A DNA stretch of 64,000 nucleotides from Chlamydoabsidia padenii (lineage: Eukaryota; Mucoromycota; Mucoromycetes; Mucorales; Cunninghamellaceae). How positions within the stretch are numbered: position 1 is the first letter of the stretch; each line of letters begins with the position of its first letter. The stretch lies in NCBI GenBank assembly GCA_025330725.1, contig JAIWND010000005.1:1240001-1304000 (forward strand), in the 5' to 3' direction. A program made the position numbers and the translations under genes. This document shows, one piece after another, positions 46,694-57,974 of this stretch. The notes under the pieces were generated by a model. It made no database searches. It was not told the DNA's origin and saw only the letters and a program-made list of their open reading frames with translations.

Positions 46694-48240
46694 ATGCTTT
46701 TCAAGGTTATCGCCAAACCCGCCAATCTTGCTTCTGTCAAGAAGGTAAATGCTAAAAATGGAAAAGGGAACATCTTTTTTATTGTATCATTAATTCACCT
46801 CCCCCCCCCTTTTTTTTTTCTGTAGGTTGCTGTTCGCTCCTTTGCTTCTCAATCCACTTCTATTCCCACCCCCGCTCCTGCTGAACAAAAAACGGTAAAC
46901 ACTGAATAGGAACTCAGATGCATGCAACAATCTCTTTACTAACACTTATTCCTCTCAAATAGATCAACCCCAAGAAGTATGGTGGCAAGTACACTGTGAC
47001 CTTGATTCCCGGTGATGGTGTTGGTCAAGAAACTGCTGCTTCCTTGAAGGATGTATTCAAGGCTGCCAATGTCCCTGTCGAATTCGAACAATACGATGTG
47101 TCTGGTTTGACCTCTGAAGATGAAGCCCTCTTCCAAGAATCTCTTGCCTCTCTTCGCCGTAACAAGGTCGGTATCAAGGGTACTCTCTTTACTCCTACCT
47201 CTCGATTGGGCCACAAGTCATTCAACGTGACCATGCGTAAGGATTTGGATATCTATGCCTCTCTCTCTTTGTGCAAGAACGTCCCTGGTGTCCAATCTCG
47301 TTTGAGCAATGTCGATATTGCCATCATTCGTGAAAACACTGAAGGTGAATACTCTGGTTTGGAACATCAAGTAAGTAAAATATAATAGGTGAATGTATGC
47401 ATACGGATGACTAACCATGGTTTTTTTTTTTTAATAGTCTGTCCCCGGTGTTGTTGAATCCTTGAAGATCATCACTCGTGCCAAGACCGAACGTATTGCT
47501 CGTTTTGCTTTTGACTTTGCTGTCAAGAACAACCGCAAGAAGGTTACTGCTGTCCACAAGGCCAACATTATGTAAGTAGACATTTTAGGGTATATAGGAA
47601 AAAAAAGGGGGGGTCTTACTCATTGGCACCTTGTCTTTAAATAGGAAATTGGCTGATGGTCTCTTCTTACGTACCTGCCGTGATGTCGCCAAGGAATACG
47701 AACACCATGGTATTAAATTCAACGATATGATTGTCGATAACACTGCTATGCAATTGGTCTCTCGCCCTCAACAATTTGATGTCATGGTTATGCCTAACCT
47801 TTACGGTAACATTGTGTCCAATGTGGTAAGTGGTATACTCGGGGAAAAGAACACAGAACAGGGATCCATAGATGAGGTTAATAATACTCACTTTTTTTTT
47901 TTTTTTTTTGTTCTATGATATTACACATTAAATTTAGGGTGCTGGTTTGGTTGGTGGACCTGGTTTGATTCCTGGCTGTAACATTGGTCGTGAATACGCC
48001 ATGTTCGAACCTGGATGTCGTCACGTTGGTATGGATTTGTTGAACAAGAACGCTGCTAACCCTACTGCTCTGCTGTTATCCTCTGTCATGATGTTGCGTC
48101 ACTTGAACTTGGATGAATATGCTGCTCGTATCTCTAATGCTGTTTACGAAACCATCGAAACTGGTGCTGCCCGAACCGTTGATATGGGTGGCAAGGATAC
48201 TACCAGAGAATTCACTGCTGCTGTCATGTCCAAATTGTAG
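46694..48240 (+). CDS. IDH1: Isocitrate dehydrogenase (NAD) subunit 1, mitochondrial
   Basis: Six exons (46694-46744, 46826-46894, 46963-47370, 47438-47571, 47645-47825, 47938-48240) give 381 aa. Residues 1-40 form a mitochondrial presequence spread over the first two small exons ([10 protein letters not shown]). Family motifs: [53 protein letters not shown], and [20 protein letters not shown], where catalytic subunits have a D-x-x-S-D pattern. The adapted NTAMQLV and NLYGNI region is as in yeast Idh1, the regulatory subunit that binds AMP and citrate. It acts in the TCA cycle in the matrix with a catalytic Idh2, not seen here. Strong codon bias. Confidence 0.95.
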
Positions 48241-48476
48241 ATTAGTTAATCTTATTATTACATTGATTCTCCTTCCCCACTACTCTTACCCTCTTCCCTG
48301 TTATCATTAGTTGTATTTGCTCCCCCCTTACTCACTTTTTTTTTTCCTTAAAAAATAATACATATCCTTCATTCTTATTCTATCTCAATGTGACCAATTT
48401 ATCTTTGACGATGATTGATTCCATTTTGCTTCCCCCCCTCTCAAATAATAAAACATAGATTCTGTATATCAAAATT

Positions 48477-48516
<40 letters not shown>

Positions 48517-48828
48517 CATGCCAGTCATTGATGAGGTGCAAAATACCTCTACCTGAAGCGTGGACCCAGGTTTTATATTGTTTTATACTTTTTAGTTCAT
48601 CTTATATGAATTTTGATTAAGGAGCGGGGTTGCAACTTGCATGATAAAGAACCTACAGAAGTATAATGGCATAGAGTCAGGGGTTACATAATGATGAATG
48701 CCGATGATGGTGTTATAACCTAATAATTATATTGCTCAATCTTTTGAACGTATGTATAAACCTCTCCCCCCCCCGAACTAGCCTTAATTCTACGCCCAAC
48801 TTCTCACCTATCATTTCCCCCGAGCGAA

Positions 48829-48957
48829 GTCGGGATTTAAATGTCAAAACCCGATTCTGCATGAATCTCCCCGTTGACAAATTTCCTCTCACGGACAGAA
48901 CTAGTCTACACAACGAGTAAATCACGTTTGAAAAAAAAAATCCAATGTCTTTTCACC
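48829..48957 (+). repeat. Dispersed repeat R1, copy C (diverged)
   Basis: It starts with GTCGGGATTTAAATG directly followed by GTCAAAACCCGAT, two recurrent-element words face to face. TGCATGAATCTCCC follows and, at the end, GAGTAAATCACGTTTG, A10, TCCAATGTCTTTTCACCTG. The two ends align with copies A and B while the middle has diverged. Confidence 0.65.
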
Positions 48958-49942
48958 TGATATGGTCTCCTACCTTGGTCCTCCTACTCTGCGGGCAACA
49001 TTCCACCCCAAGCTGGCCTGAACTCTATTCCCAGCCTTTTTGGTTCATCTCGCTCAATCATTTAGAAATATGTATAGTTTTCGTCCTTATTGAAGCGGAC
49101 GTTCACAATGATGTACAAAATGAAGACAACCGACAAATACCCCCATTACTTACACCAAGCATATTTAAAGATGGTTCTGAGATATGATATGAACCAATAT
49201 TCCCACTTTGTCGATCTAATGATGGCCATAAATGTACCAATTCGACACAATTCAAACGCCGATTGACGACTATATCTTCACCACCCCCCTCTAGATGAAG
49301 GGAGGAAAATCATGCATGAAACTTGTTGTTTGCCTTATCTCCTTTTACTGACATGACTGACACAATACAAATAATTATTTCGAGTAAAGATGATGCTGAC
49401 GACTTCACCTTTACCATTTAGGATTTCAGTAACATAGAGTCGTCATACTCCCTCCCCTTCCCCTCTCTTTTTAATATAAAATTGCCGTCAACAAGCTGGA
49501 TTGCTTACATGGAGCTCCTTTTCATAAATATTATCACCTGACCAGGCCAAATGAGGCAAACTGCCCTGTTTACAGTTACCAGTTTCAATCAAACGATTTT
49601 ATTGGCCGACGGAATTCCAAATTCCCCACATGAAATCCGTCCACTGAAATACTTGCCTATTGTTGATTGTACTTCTTTTTTCACTTTTTCTTTTCTTTTT
49701 CTTTTTACATTCAAATTGTTATCTGGTGTTTTTACTATCAATGTACAGTACAGTAAACAGGTATTTCTTCTACTTCTGCTCTATTTACCTTTTATATACT
49801 ATATAGATAATCTACCACACAACCATCATCTCTTAATCATTTGCTCTTATCAATAAGCAATCTTTATAACGGAATCGACAACAGCGCCAGCATCAGCAAT
49901 TACAGCAGCATCCAGCTTTTGGCATCTCACTTGATTAAAAGC

Positions 49943-49956
49943 CTGGATTTGAAAAG
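49943..49956 (-). promoter_or_regulatory. Recurrent promoter element variant (RRM gene)
   Basis: CTGGATTTGAAAAG on the coding strand, 69 bp before the ATG; one base from the main CGGGATTTGAA form. Confidence 0.3.
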
Positions 49957-50024
49957 GCTACCAGTTTACAACAAAACTCAATAACTGATACTTGCGCTGT
50001 GGTTTACCTTTTCCTACTGCAACA

Positions 50025-52170
50025 ATGACTACATCAACCACCGACGATATTCTCACCGAACAACTACCAGAATCGTCGACTCCACCACTCTTACAATCAG
50101 CTATTTCTAAACCGCACTATTCGGGTATTTTACCTGCAACACATACAAAAGACGATTCTATTATCGACTCTACATCAACAGTGGAAACAGAACAAAATGA
50201 AAAGTCGACGAACCCAGCATACCCGAAAACTCAAGTTAGGCAACTCTTTGTGGGAAATGTAAGTATGGCGGCAAATGATATATATAAAATAAAAAAAAAA
50301 GACTCCTATTTTATATATGCTAATGAACCCTTTTACTGCAGCTTCCCTTTCGGATACGGTGGCAGGATTTGAAAGACTTATTTAGGCAGGCTGGTCATGT
50401 ACTTCGTGCAGATGTGGCTCTCAATTTTGATAATCGGTCCAAAGGTCATGGTACTGTACTTTTTGCAAATCTGCATGATGCACAAAAAGCAATAGGTAAA
50501 AACTAGATATACACATGAACTGTTTTTTTTTTCTTTCTCTCTAATACTAACAGCTGTTTATTTGCCATAGATATGTTACACAACTCGAAATGGCATGGAC
50601 GGGTGTTGGAAGTCCGTGAAGATCGTGGATATGTTGAACAACCTTTTATGAAGCAATCATCATCAACTTCTTCTTCATCTGGCTCTAAAGTATCATCACT
50701 ACGACAAGATAATCAACAACAGCAACATGGTTTGTCAAAATCAGAATCATCAAGGAATCAGGTAAATGTAGTAATGCGGGGAGGGGTGCTTTTACAAGTA
50801 AAACTAACAATCTTTTTTTTTTTTTTTTTTAACAGGTCATTCTACCCGGCAGGCAGCTATTTGTGGGTAACGTAAGTAATAGGAACTTTGATCTTTTTTT
50901 GTTATGCAGAAACTCATCACATCTTTTTCGAATCACATAGCTTCCATTCCATTGTCAGTGGCAAGATATCAAGGACCTCTTCCGTCGTGCTGGCAAAATT
51001 ATTCGGGCTGATGTGGTACAAGTACCAGATGGTAGAAGTCGAGGATTTGGCACTGTCTTATTTGCAAGTACTGATGATGCGATTAGGGCTATTGGTAAGT
51101 ATGTAATCATATAATAACTTGAAGATTTTCCTCTCTTACTTTTTATATTCTCTCTCATTATAGACATGCTGAATGGATTTGAATATCAAGGCCGACAACT
51201 GCGTGTACATTTCGACAAATTTGCAACTGGAACCTCTCACCATCATCAACAACAACAACAACTACGAAACGATCACGATTATCTCTCTCAGCAAACGCCC
51301 TCAAGATTTGAAAATATCGAATTCAACAGTAAAGTCACTGATCCGACGGTACTTGAAAGTTTGAAGCAGACATATGGCAGTAACTCGAACAACATCAACA
51401 ACATCAATGGTATATATAGTACTCTCTCATCCTTCCTGCCAAATTCTACCGACTCTACGTATCCTCCTTCTTACATCAAACCTCGAAATCAAAATGGACA
51501 GCAATGTGGGGATTATATATCATATAATCGACAACCTGACACCTCGACGATGCACCACCCATCATCTATGTATTCCAATCGTCGGTCGGATCATGACACC
51601 AATCAGGCCTATTTTGGTTACTATTCGACAACACCTGTCGCACCATTGCACTCACTTTCTCATAACCAGGATATGATAAATCAACAAAGCGCTTTTTCTT
51701 TTGGAACAGATGGTATTATGGATTCGGAAACTATGCCGAAACAGACCTCCTCATTGCTATTTGGGTACCAAAGTCAACCCTTCGTGTCCTCTCCTACTTA
51801 TCAATGGGCGCCACCTTCTCTGCGAGACTTGTCGCCATCACAGAAACAACAGCATACACCACAACCTTATCTTTACTCGCCATACCAACAACCGATATAT
51901 CAGAAAAGTACATTTTACGACACTCAACCTTATCGACACTATCACCACCAACAAAAAAGCCATGATGGGTCAGTTAGTGATCCAATTACTGATGATCTGA
52001 ACGATAATATGCAAAGAATGAAACTATCAAACACTTTGGATGGAGCTGGACTGGCGAAAGATAATGGTGATTATGGATCAACGAATGGGTTTGGTGTCGA
52101 TGGTGGTGAAAATGGAAATAGTGGCACTACCAGTAATGTTTGGGATCCATTGAATAGGCTAAAATTATAA
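50025..52170 (+). CDS. RNA-binding protein with two tandem RRMs
   Basis: Six exons (50025-50258, 50342-50495, 50571-50761, 50836-50871, 50941-51094, 51164-52170) give 591 aa. RRM1 covers about residues 70-150 (RNP2 QLFVGNLPF; RNP1-like GHGTVLFA) and RRM2 about 200-275 (QLFVGNLPF; RSRGFGTVLFA). Each RRM is split by introns at the same two places, and the middle exon is 154 nt in both. The linker is Ser/Gln-rich; the C-terminal 310 residues are Gln/Asn/Ser/Tyr-rich and probably disordered. The RRM pair resembles fungal SR-like mRNA-binding proteins such as Gbp2/Hrb1, but RS repeats are absent, so the exact orthology is open. Confidence 0.9.
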
Positions 52171-53704
52171 AATACCACTCCACCAATCATATGTAGATTT
52201 TTACAGTTTGTATCATTATAGTAATAGTTTATTTATTAATTTATTAGTATGTCCTTATCGGTTAATGTTGTGTATAGATAATAAAAAAATGTGACGAGCC
52301 CAGTTATCTCAAACTCGACACTTTTTAATCCTGATGTAAAGAGCCTTTTTATAAAGTAGAAGCAATTTGGAAGTCGGATTACTGGTTGTATTAGAGGTGA
52401 AATAAATGGTATATACTGTACAAGTAAGTGATAAAACTGGGTAAATACATAGAAATAACTAGATGCGTTTGCATTGACCGGAGTTTAATTGAATCCCTTA
52501 CTTTTTTTCCCTAATAGAACCCATAGACTGGCCTCAGTGTATTTTTTCACTGTTATCTCTGTTTTATTTACTATTCTTTCTATTCACACTTTTTCAAAAA
52601 CCCTACATACATCAGGTAGCATTTTGAAGTCTCGTTCTTCAATTAGGGGATCGGCCAGGGCAAGTGTTTAATGCAGGCGGGATTTGAAAATGGGTCAGAC
52701 CCATTGGGGTATTTTTGGTTATAAGAGAGAAGAATAAAGTGATAAAAGAGGTTCCGTATTTATTTCACGTTTAGAGAAAAGGTTTATATGGTTTTTCTAT
52801 TTGTAACGATTACTATTTGGATGGCATATTAATAACAATGCTTGAAAGAAGTGGAGATTGATGCTATGGAAGCGGAATTTCAAAAATTCCCCCCTTCACA
52901 TCTTTTCTTTCAGAGGTGCTCATTCATGCTCTTCTTGTGTCATAAATACGACACTTTCCAATATCACAACCGTTAGAAACAAGGAGAGGAGTAGATCGAT
53001 TGGTCTGCAATTTGCCTAATAGTTTAGGGATCATACGAAGTTTGATGTATTGATATCACGGTTTTTTTTTCCCCCAAAAGAAAGTCATGGTGGTTCGGAT
53101 ACGAGGTATTACTAATGACATGCACCATAACACTTCATATGATAAGAATCAAGTGATCCCTTTTCTTTGCTCACCATATATGTTATTCATAGTTATCACC
53201 GGTTTAATTATTCGCGGAACATCCTGGATTTCCATTTTGTGATGATTCCATTCGCATCCCGCTTGTCTTCTTTGTTTGATCCTTGTATGCTTTCCACTGA
53301 TTCAAACGATTGGGCACTTTTGCGAAACTTGCTACGTACTTCCTTTACGTACCCCAAAGAGCCCAGGAAGACGCTGTTTATTGTCGTTGTGTATAAAGGA
53401 TCCATTTGTCAATGCACTCTTTTTATTATTGTTTCAAATAAAGTTATAAATAAATATGTACAGGTCAAAATTGGTTGCATGAATGTAAAATCCAAAAGAA
53501 CCCTGCACCCACAAGCGGGTATTGAATAAGCGGGATTTGAATAAACGATAAAAAGAGGGAGTTTTTTCCCTTTACCAATTTGTTCTCCTTTCTTCCTGCT
53601 AACCCACATTCATTGTTAATTTATTTGATACACTCTTCATATCATTGCTCTTTTTTTTTTTTTGTATTCTATAAAATATACTTTATAGTATTTCCCCACC
53701 ATAC
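52171..53704. other. 1.5-kb intergenic region
   Basis: No gene is supported. It holds two strong copies of the recurrent element: GGCGGGATTTGAAAA (52677-52691) and GCGGGATTTGAATAA (53530-53544). The second is 161 bp before the Mon1 ATG. The first is not near any gene I can see, and a 120-codon frame (53167-53529) between them lacks family features; a small unrecognised transcript there cannot be excluded. Confidence 0.5.
53530..53544 (-). promoter_or_regulatory. Recurrent promoter element (Mon1 gene)
   Basis: GCGGGATTTGAATAA on the coding strand, 161-175 bp before the Mon1 ATG. Confidence 0.45.
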
Positions 53705-55909
53705 ATGCCTGATCCTATTATTATACAACAAAAAGAAGCTGGCTCAACAAGCTCGACAAACTCAATTAGCGACGATCAATCTCTAACCAGCTCCTCATCA
53801 CACTCTAGCGAGTCCAGTTACTCGTCTCAATCCAACTTTAGCGACAAAGTAAAAAATCACAACAAAGTTAAACGACAGGGATCTCGGAGCTCACTCATGG
53901 CTTCTCCATCCTCCTCTACCAGGCATCAAAACAATAGTAATAGAAAAGCTCGGGAACATGGTAAGGTGTAAAAGAACCTTGTGATGATATCATACTTACT
54001 CTTTCTTTTTTTTTTTAACTTTTTACTACACTATAAGATACTGGTGATTCCTTCTCTTCAACTTGGCTACAACACAAAAAGCATTTTATTATTCTAAGTA
54101 GTGCTGGAAAACCTATATGGTCAAGGTTTGGGAAAAAAAAAAAAAAAGGATACTATGATACTATGATTAACTCTTTTGACTATATAGATATGGTGATGAA
54201 TCTCGAATATCATCCTTCACCGGGGTTATACAGGCTATTATCTCCTTTTTCCAAGACAGTGATGATATGATAAAGTAAGTATGTCAAGCAAAAGATAATG
54301 AACAAACAAACAAACATACACTCAGCTCAGCAATCATTACATATAGATCAATCAATGCTGGGGAATACAAATTTGTCTTTTTACTCAAGGAACCACTTTA
54401 TTTTGTGGCTATCTCTAAAACTGGTGAATCAGATACACAAGTAAGTCTATCAAAAGAAGGAAAACAAATACAAAACATAATCATACATGTTGACTTGATT
54501 TATTATATTTTAGCTCAAGGATCAATTAGTTTACCTGCACAATCAAATTCTTAGTGTCCTGACCTCATCTCAGCTGACAAGGATATTTGAACAGCGGGTC
54601 AACTTCGACTTAAGACGATTACTAGGTGGGACCGAAGTGTTTTTGGATAGCTTATCTACATCATTCAACAATGATCATAGCTTTATGCTGGGTGCTTTAC
54701 AAGTATTGCGATTGGGTCGGTCTACCCGGGATTCAGCAGGTCAAATCCTATCAAAAGGAAAGATAAAGGTAAATATATTAAAGGGGAAGGGAAATTTACC
54801 TAATTACTAACTTTTAAACCTTGAAGGATTTACTTTACGCCATGATCATTGCCAAAGGAAAGCTGGTGACACTATTGCGACCTAGAAAACATAGTCTACA
54901 TCCTTCAGGTAAGGCAACCGGATGGGGTAGGGAGGGGAAATGGGAAGGTATTAACACTTATATATATATTGAGATAGATTTACACCTCTTATTCAATATG
55001 CTTACGGGATCAACAACATTCCACACGGCCGAATCTTGGACTCCTCTCTGCTTACCGAAATTCAACTCGACAGGGTTTCTCCACGCTTATATATGCTATA
55101 TTGATATCGATGTCTCTGTGGTCATGATCAGCACTTCTAAAGACAACTTTTTTGAACTCAGTGATTGGAAAGGGCGTTTGGTGAAGGTAAGGGAGGATGG
55201 ATTCATGCACAACTGATCATTGACTGTATCCTTTATATGTCTCCACATAGAAACTGACTGACGAAAATATTCTCCAAAACATCCAAAATGCATCCAATAG
55301 GCAATATACTATAGGTAAAAAGAAAAAAGAAAAAGAAAAAGATCTGGAACGTGTAGACTGACACGGGGGAACATTATTATTTTTATTAGCTGATACTGGG
55401 ATACCAAAACTGCTCCATTTTATGTACAAATCCAAAAACCATATTCAATTCACATGTCCTGGCCATACTGGTGTTTACGCTGATGATATCAATCGGAGAA
55501 GGTATTATATAAAAGAGAAACAAGGATGATTCAACATGATGATTTAATGCCCCCCCCACCTTCCTTTTTATTTTATTTTGAAAAAATCACCAATAGGCTT
55601 TATCGATTGTACCAATCTGTTTTTGATCGAATGCATTCAAGATTAAGACCTTTGAAGCTGTATTATCACCACCGTGACAAGGAAGTGATACTAGGTTGGG
55701 TAAGTCTGAATATATCATGATCCGCATTGAATCACAACCTCATCTTATTTTTTATACAACTATTCTAGATCACATCGACTTTTGAACTCTATGTGGTGTT
55801 TGGATCCGAGACACCAAAGCCTGTCATCATCTCCCACTCGAACCGACTCTTGCGCTGGATCAAGAAGAACGAAGACAATCTCTTTATACTCAATTCCCCT
55901 GTTTTTTAG
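53705..55909 (+). CDS. MON1: Vacuolar fusion protein Mon1
   Basis: About eleven exons from ATG 53705 to TAG 55909. The N-terminal 85 residues are Ser-rich and disordered. The first longin domain starts at [27 protein letters not shown], cut by an intron after WSR. It continues with FTGVIQAIISFFQD, KFVFLLKEPLYFVAISKTGES, QLVYLHNQILSVLTSSQLTR and RRLLGGTEVFLDSL, all characteristic of Mon1. The later longin repeats include DLLYAMIIAKGKLVTLLRP and CYIDIDVSVVMIS. It ends with LLRWIKKNEDNLFILNSPVF. Mon1 pairs with Ccz1 as the exchange factor for Rab7/Ypt7 on late endosomes and vacuoles. The intron after exon 2 has an unusual donor, GTTTGG (54126). Confidence 0.93.
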
Positions 55910-56049
55910 TCTAGCATTATTTGACACTAGTAAAGTAAGGGTACTTAGCTAATCATAAACTCTATCCTGGATTTAAATGTCTTATCTATAATAAAAATCT
56001 ATTCCCGACTCCTTTTACTATGGGTTGTTTGATTTTAACTGTTCTGACT

Positions 56050-56515
56050 TTGACAAAAACTGTCCTGATCGATGCAAAGCACGTTATCCGGTAACACGAA
56101 TCCTGTCTTCAGTGTGTGCTGCAACAGCGGCAAGGTCAATATTGAATTGCCACGTCCTCCTCCCGAATCTCTTTTGTCTTGGATTACGGACACCGACTTT
56201 GCTGCCCAGCTTCTCTCTATTGGAAATAGTGAACCTCCTTACCATGAAAAGGTACTCGTCAAACAAGACTGGCTATTGGATTCTGAAGACATTGCAACCA
56301 TCATCAACAAAATATACCCTGCGTCACCGACAATTGCCTGTCAGTCCTGCCTTTTCCATGACCATGCACAGAAGCCAGGGGCAAACTCTGAACCATGTTG
56401 GTGCATACTTGAAACAGAACGTATTCACCCATGGTCAGCTATATTTTGTATTATTTCGTGTTACTGATTCGGCAAACCTGTATGTGGCCGTCCCATTGTC
56501 TTCTTCCTCTTCTCC
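56050..56515 (+). pseudogene. Helitron Rep/helicase fragment, internally deleted
   Basis: Two frames carry recognisable pieces. One reads NPVFSVCCNSGKVNIELPRPPPESLL-type sequence, the Cys-Cys-x-x-G-K-V start of Helitron-like proteins, then TDFAAQLLSIGNSEPPYHEKV and IINKIYP as in their helicase region. The other frame supplies the Pif1-like C-terminal motif AFSMTMHRSQGQTLNHVGAYL and FTHGQLYFVLFRVT. The parts that normally lie between are missing and the frame shifts near 56320. The fragment is non-functional. Nearby Helitron ends could not be defined. Confidence 0.8.
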
Positions 56516-56606
56516 ATTTGTTCCTTTTACCCCGTCTTTTTTTTTTTGTCAATAAACGACCCGGTCGCCGACTGGCGTCCCTTGTTGGGCTCTAGCTGGC
56601 GTCTGT

Positions 56607-56662
56607 ATGTAATTAGGCTATGACGAGCATTTGTATGTAATTGGGTTATGACGGGCGTTGTT
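56607..56662 (+). repeat. Two-copy tandem repeat, about 27 bp
   Basis: TGTATGTAATTAGGCTATGA and TGTATGTAATTGGGTTATGA follow one another with GAGCAT or GGGCGT after each. It lies just downstream of the Helitron relic. Confidence 0.75.
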
Positions 56663-56686
56663 ATAGTGTAGGCATTGGTTTTGGCA

Positions 56687-56819
56687 TGATGAAAAGACTC
56701 TGGATTTTTTTTTTCAAACGTAAATTGCTCCTCTCGTAGGCTACCCCTGGCAACGACACTTGGTTTGCTGGATTGGGAAATTCATGCAGCATCGGAATCT
56801 GAAATTAAATTCCCGCCTT
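56687..56819 (-). repeat. Dispersed repeat R1, copy B
   Basis: On the minus strand it reads GGCGGGAATTTAATTTC, GATTCCGATGCTGCATGAAT, CCCAATCCAGCAAACC, GAGGAGCAATTTACGTTTG, A10, then TCCAGAGTCTTTTCATCATG, matching copy A (23872-23996) throughout. Confidence 0.8.
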
Positions 56820-57379
56820 CATTTGCATGAGTCAAATTTCAATACCTTGTGAGCCTATCAATAGGACCAGGTGTGGGGGCGAATATGATTAGGTGGGCCA
56901 TACAGGTATAGGTAAATTTACATGAATTGGGGGTTGATTATGTCGAATGGGCTATAGAAGACATGAACTCGACTAAAGACTATGTTTTTTGGAGATTTTG
57001 GGATGTGAAAGCGGTGTCAGCTTAAATTTCGTTACTCATTCTAAATTCAAAATCCCGATTATCTTCCCACATGCATCTCTGCGTCGTTCACACACAGTGA
57101 AACAAAAAAAAAAGAGACGTTTTGAATAAAAAGATAATGATTTATTCCTCTTCTTCCTCTTCTTTTCTTTCTTTATATTACTATCAACTCTGCGACGATG
57201 AATAAAAGGTAAAGGTATCGAAATAAGGATGAGAAAAAACTTGTCTAACAATCTATTCCATGTATTCTGTATTCAACCCCCGCTCTGGATGCCAATGAGG
57301 TGAGGTTAAGAGCTCTGCTCAATTTGACATGGATGATGACAACTTAACGCCAAAGTTGCGAAGTGTTGTATGCTGTCCT

Positions 57380-57650
57380 GTCTGAAACATATTTCGGCGA
57401 CGAAGTGTTCATGCGTCTAGAATCATCCGGTCTCTGGCCCTTTTCTCTGTGCTTGGATTCGTGCCTTCTGTGATCACCCATAGCCATGCTGCTGCCGATT
57501 TTTCCTCTGATTCTCTTGCTCCTGCTCCTGATAACAATCCTCTACTCACAACATCCGGGCTATGAAAGCCTGCTGTCTGCACTGATTCTCTTGCTATAAT
57601 GACCCCAACTCAAATAACCCGGGTAGTAAAAGCCCGTCTGACGTATAAAC
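57380..57650 (+). pseudogene. Pseudogene-like stretch with signal-peptide-like segment
   Basis: One frame reads SLALFSVLGFVPSVITHSHA, then DSLAPAPDNNPLLTTSGL, a stop, KPAVCT, then DSLAIMTPTQITRVVKAR. The second DSLA block is an imperfect 75-bp tandem copy of the first, with the CCGGGCTATGAAAGCC and CCGGGTAGTAAAAGCC words aligned. The frame is open apart from the single stop but has no good start. Origin unknown. Confidence 0.35.
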
Positions 57651-57974
57651 CGTCAAGTGGCACCCCCCTTTTCTTTTCCTTTTTTAATCCTTCCTTTCTA
57701 TCTTGTAGGTTATGGACTTTTGTCTGGTTTAATATATCCTACATACTGTACCATATTTTACAAGAAATAGAAATAAAGTATATATTTGATCCAAATTTTA
57801 TGATTGTCCTTACTTTTTCAACATTGTATATGTTGAATAAGACTTCTTTTTTAAAAAGACTATTATATTGTTTATTATGCTTGAAGTTTAATAAAAAGCG
57901 GGGATGATAAAGCTATATTAATGGGGCCTATGTCTAATAACTATATTTCACTAATCAACAGTTACAATCAACAC

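Larger units (their letters stand above)
48241..50024. other. 1.8-kb intergenic region with repeat R1 copy
   Basis: IDH1 3' flank (AATAATAAAA near 48445; T37 at 48480-48516), then an R1 copy (48829-48957), then about 1 kb of unremarkable AT-rich DNA and the RRM gene promoter. A frame at 48945-49187 starting inside the R1 tail has no recognisable feature. TGTACAGTACAGTA (49742-49755) also occurs near 24112. Confidence 0.6.
55910..57974. other. 2-kb region of transposon relics
   Basis: A Helitron helicase remnant (about 56050-56500), a 27-bp tandem duplication (about 56607-56662), R1 copy B (56687-56819), a TTCAAAATCCCGATT word (57046-57060) and a pseudogene-like stretch with a 75-bp repeat (57380-57650). 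No intact gene. Confidence 0.65.

Noticed and set aside
53167..53529. 120-codon plus frame upstream of Mon1
   Set aside because: AT-rich, no domain, and it overlaps the Mon1 upstream region. It is left as a possible unrecognised transcript rather than a gene.
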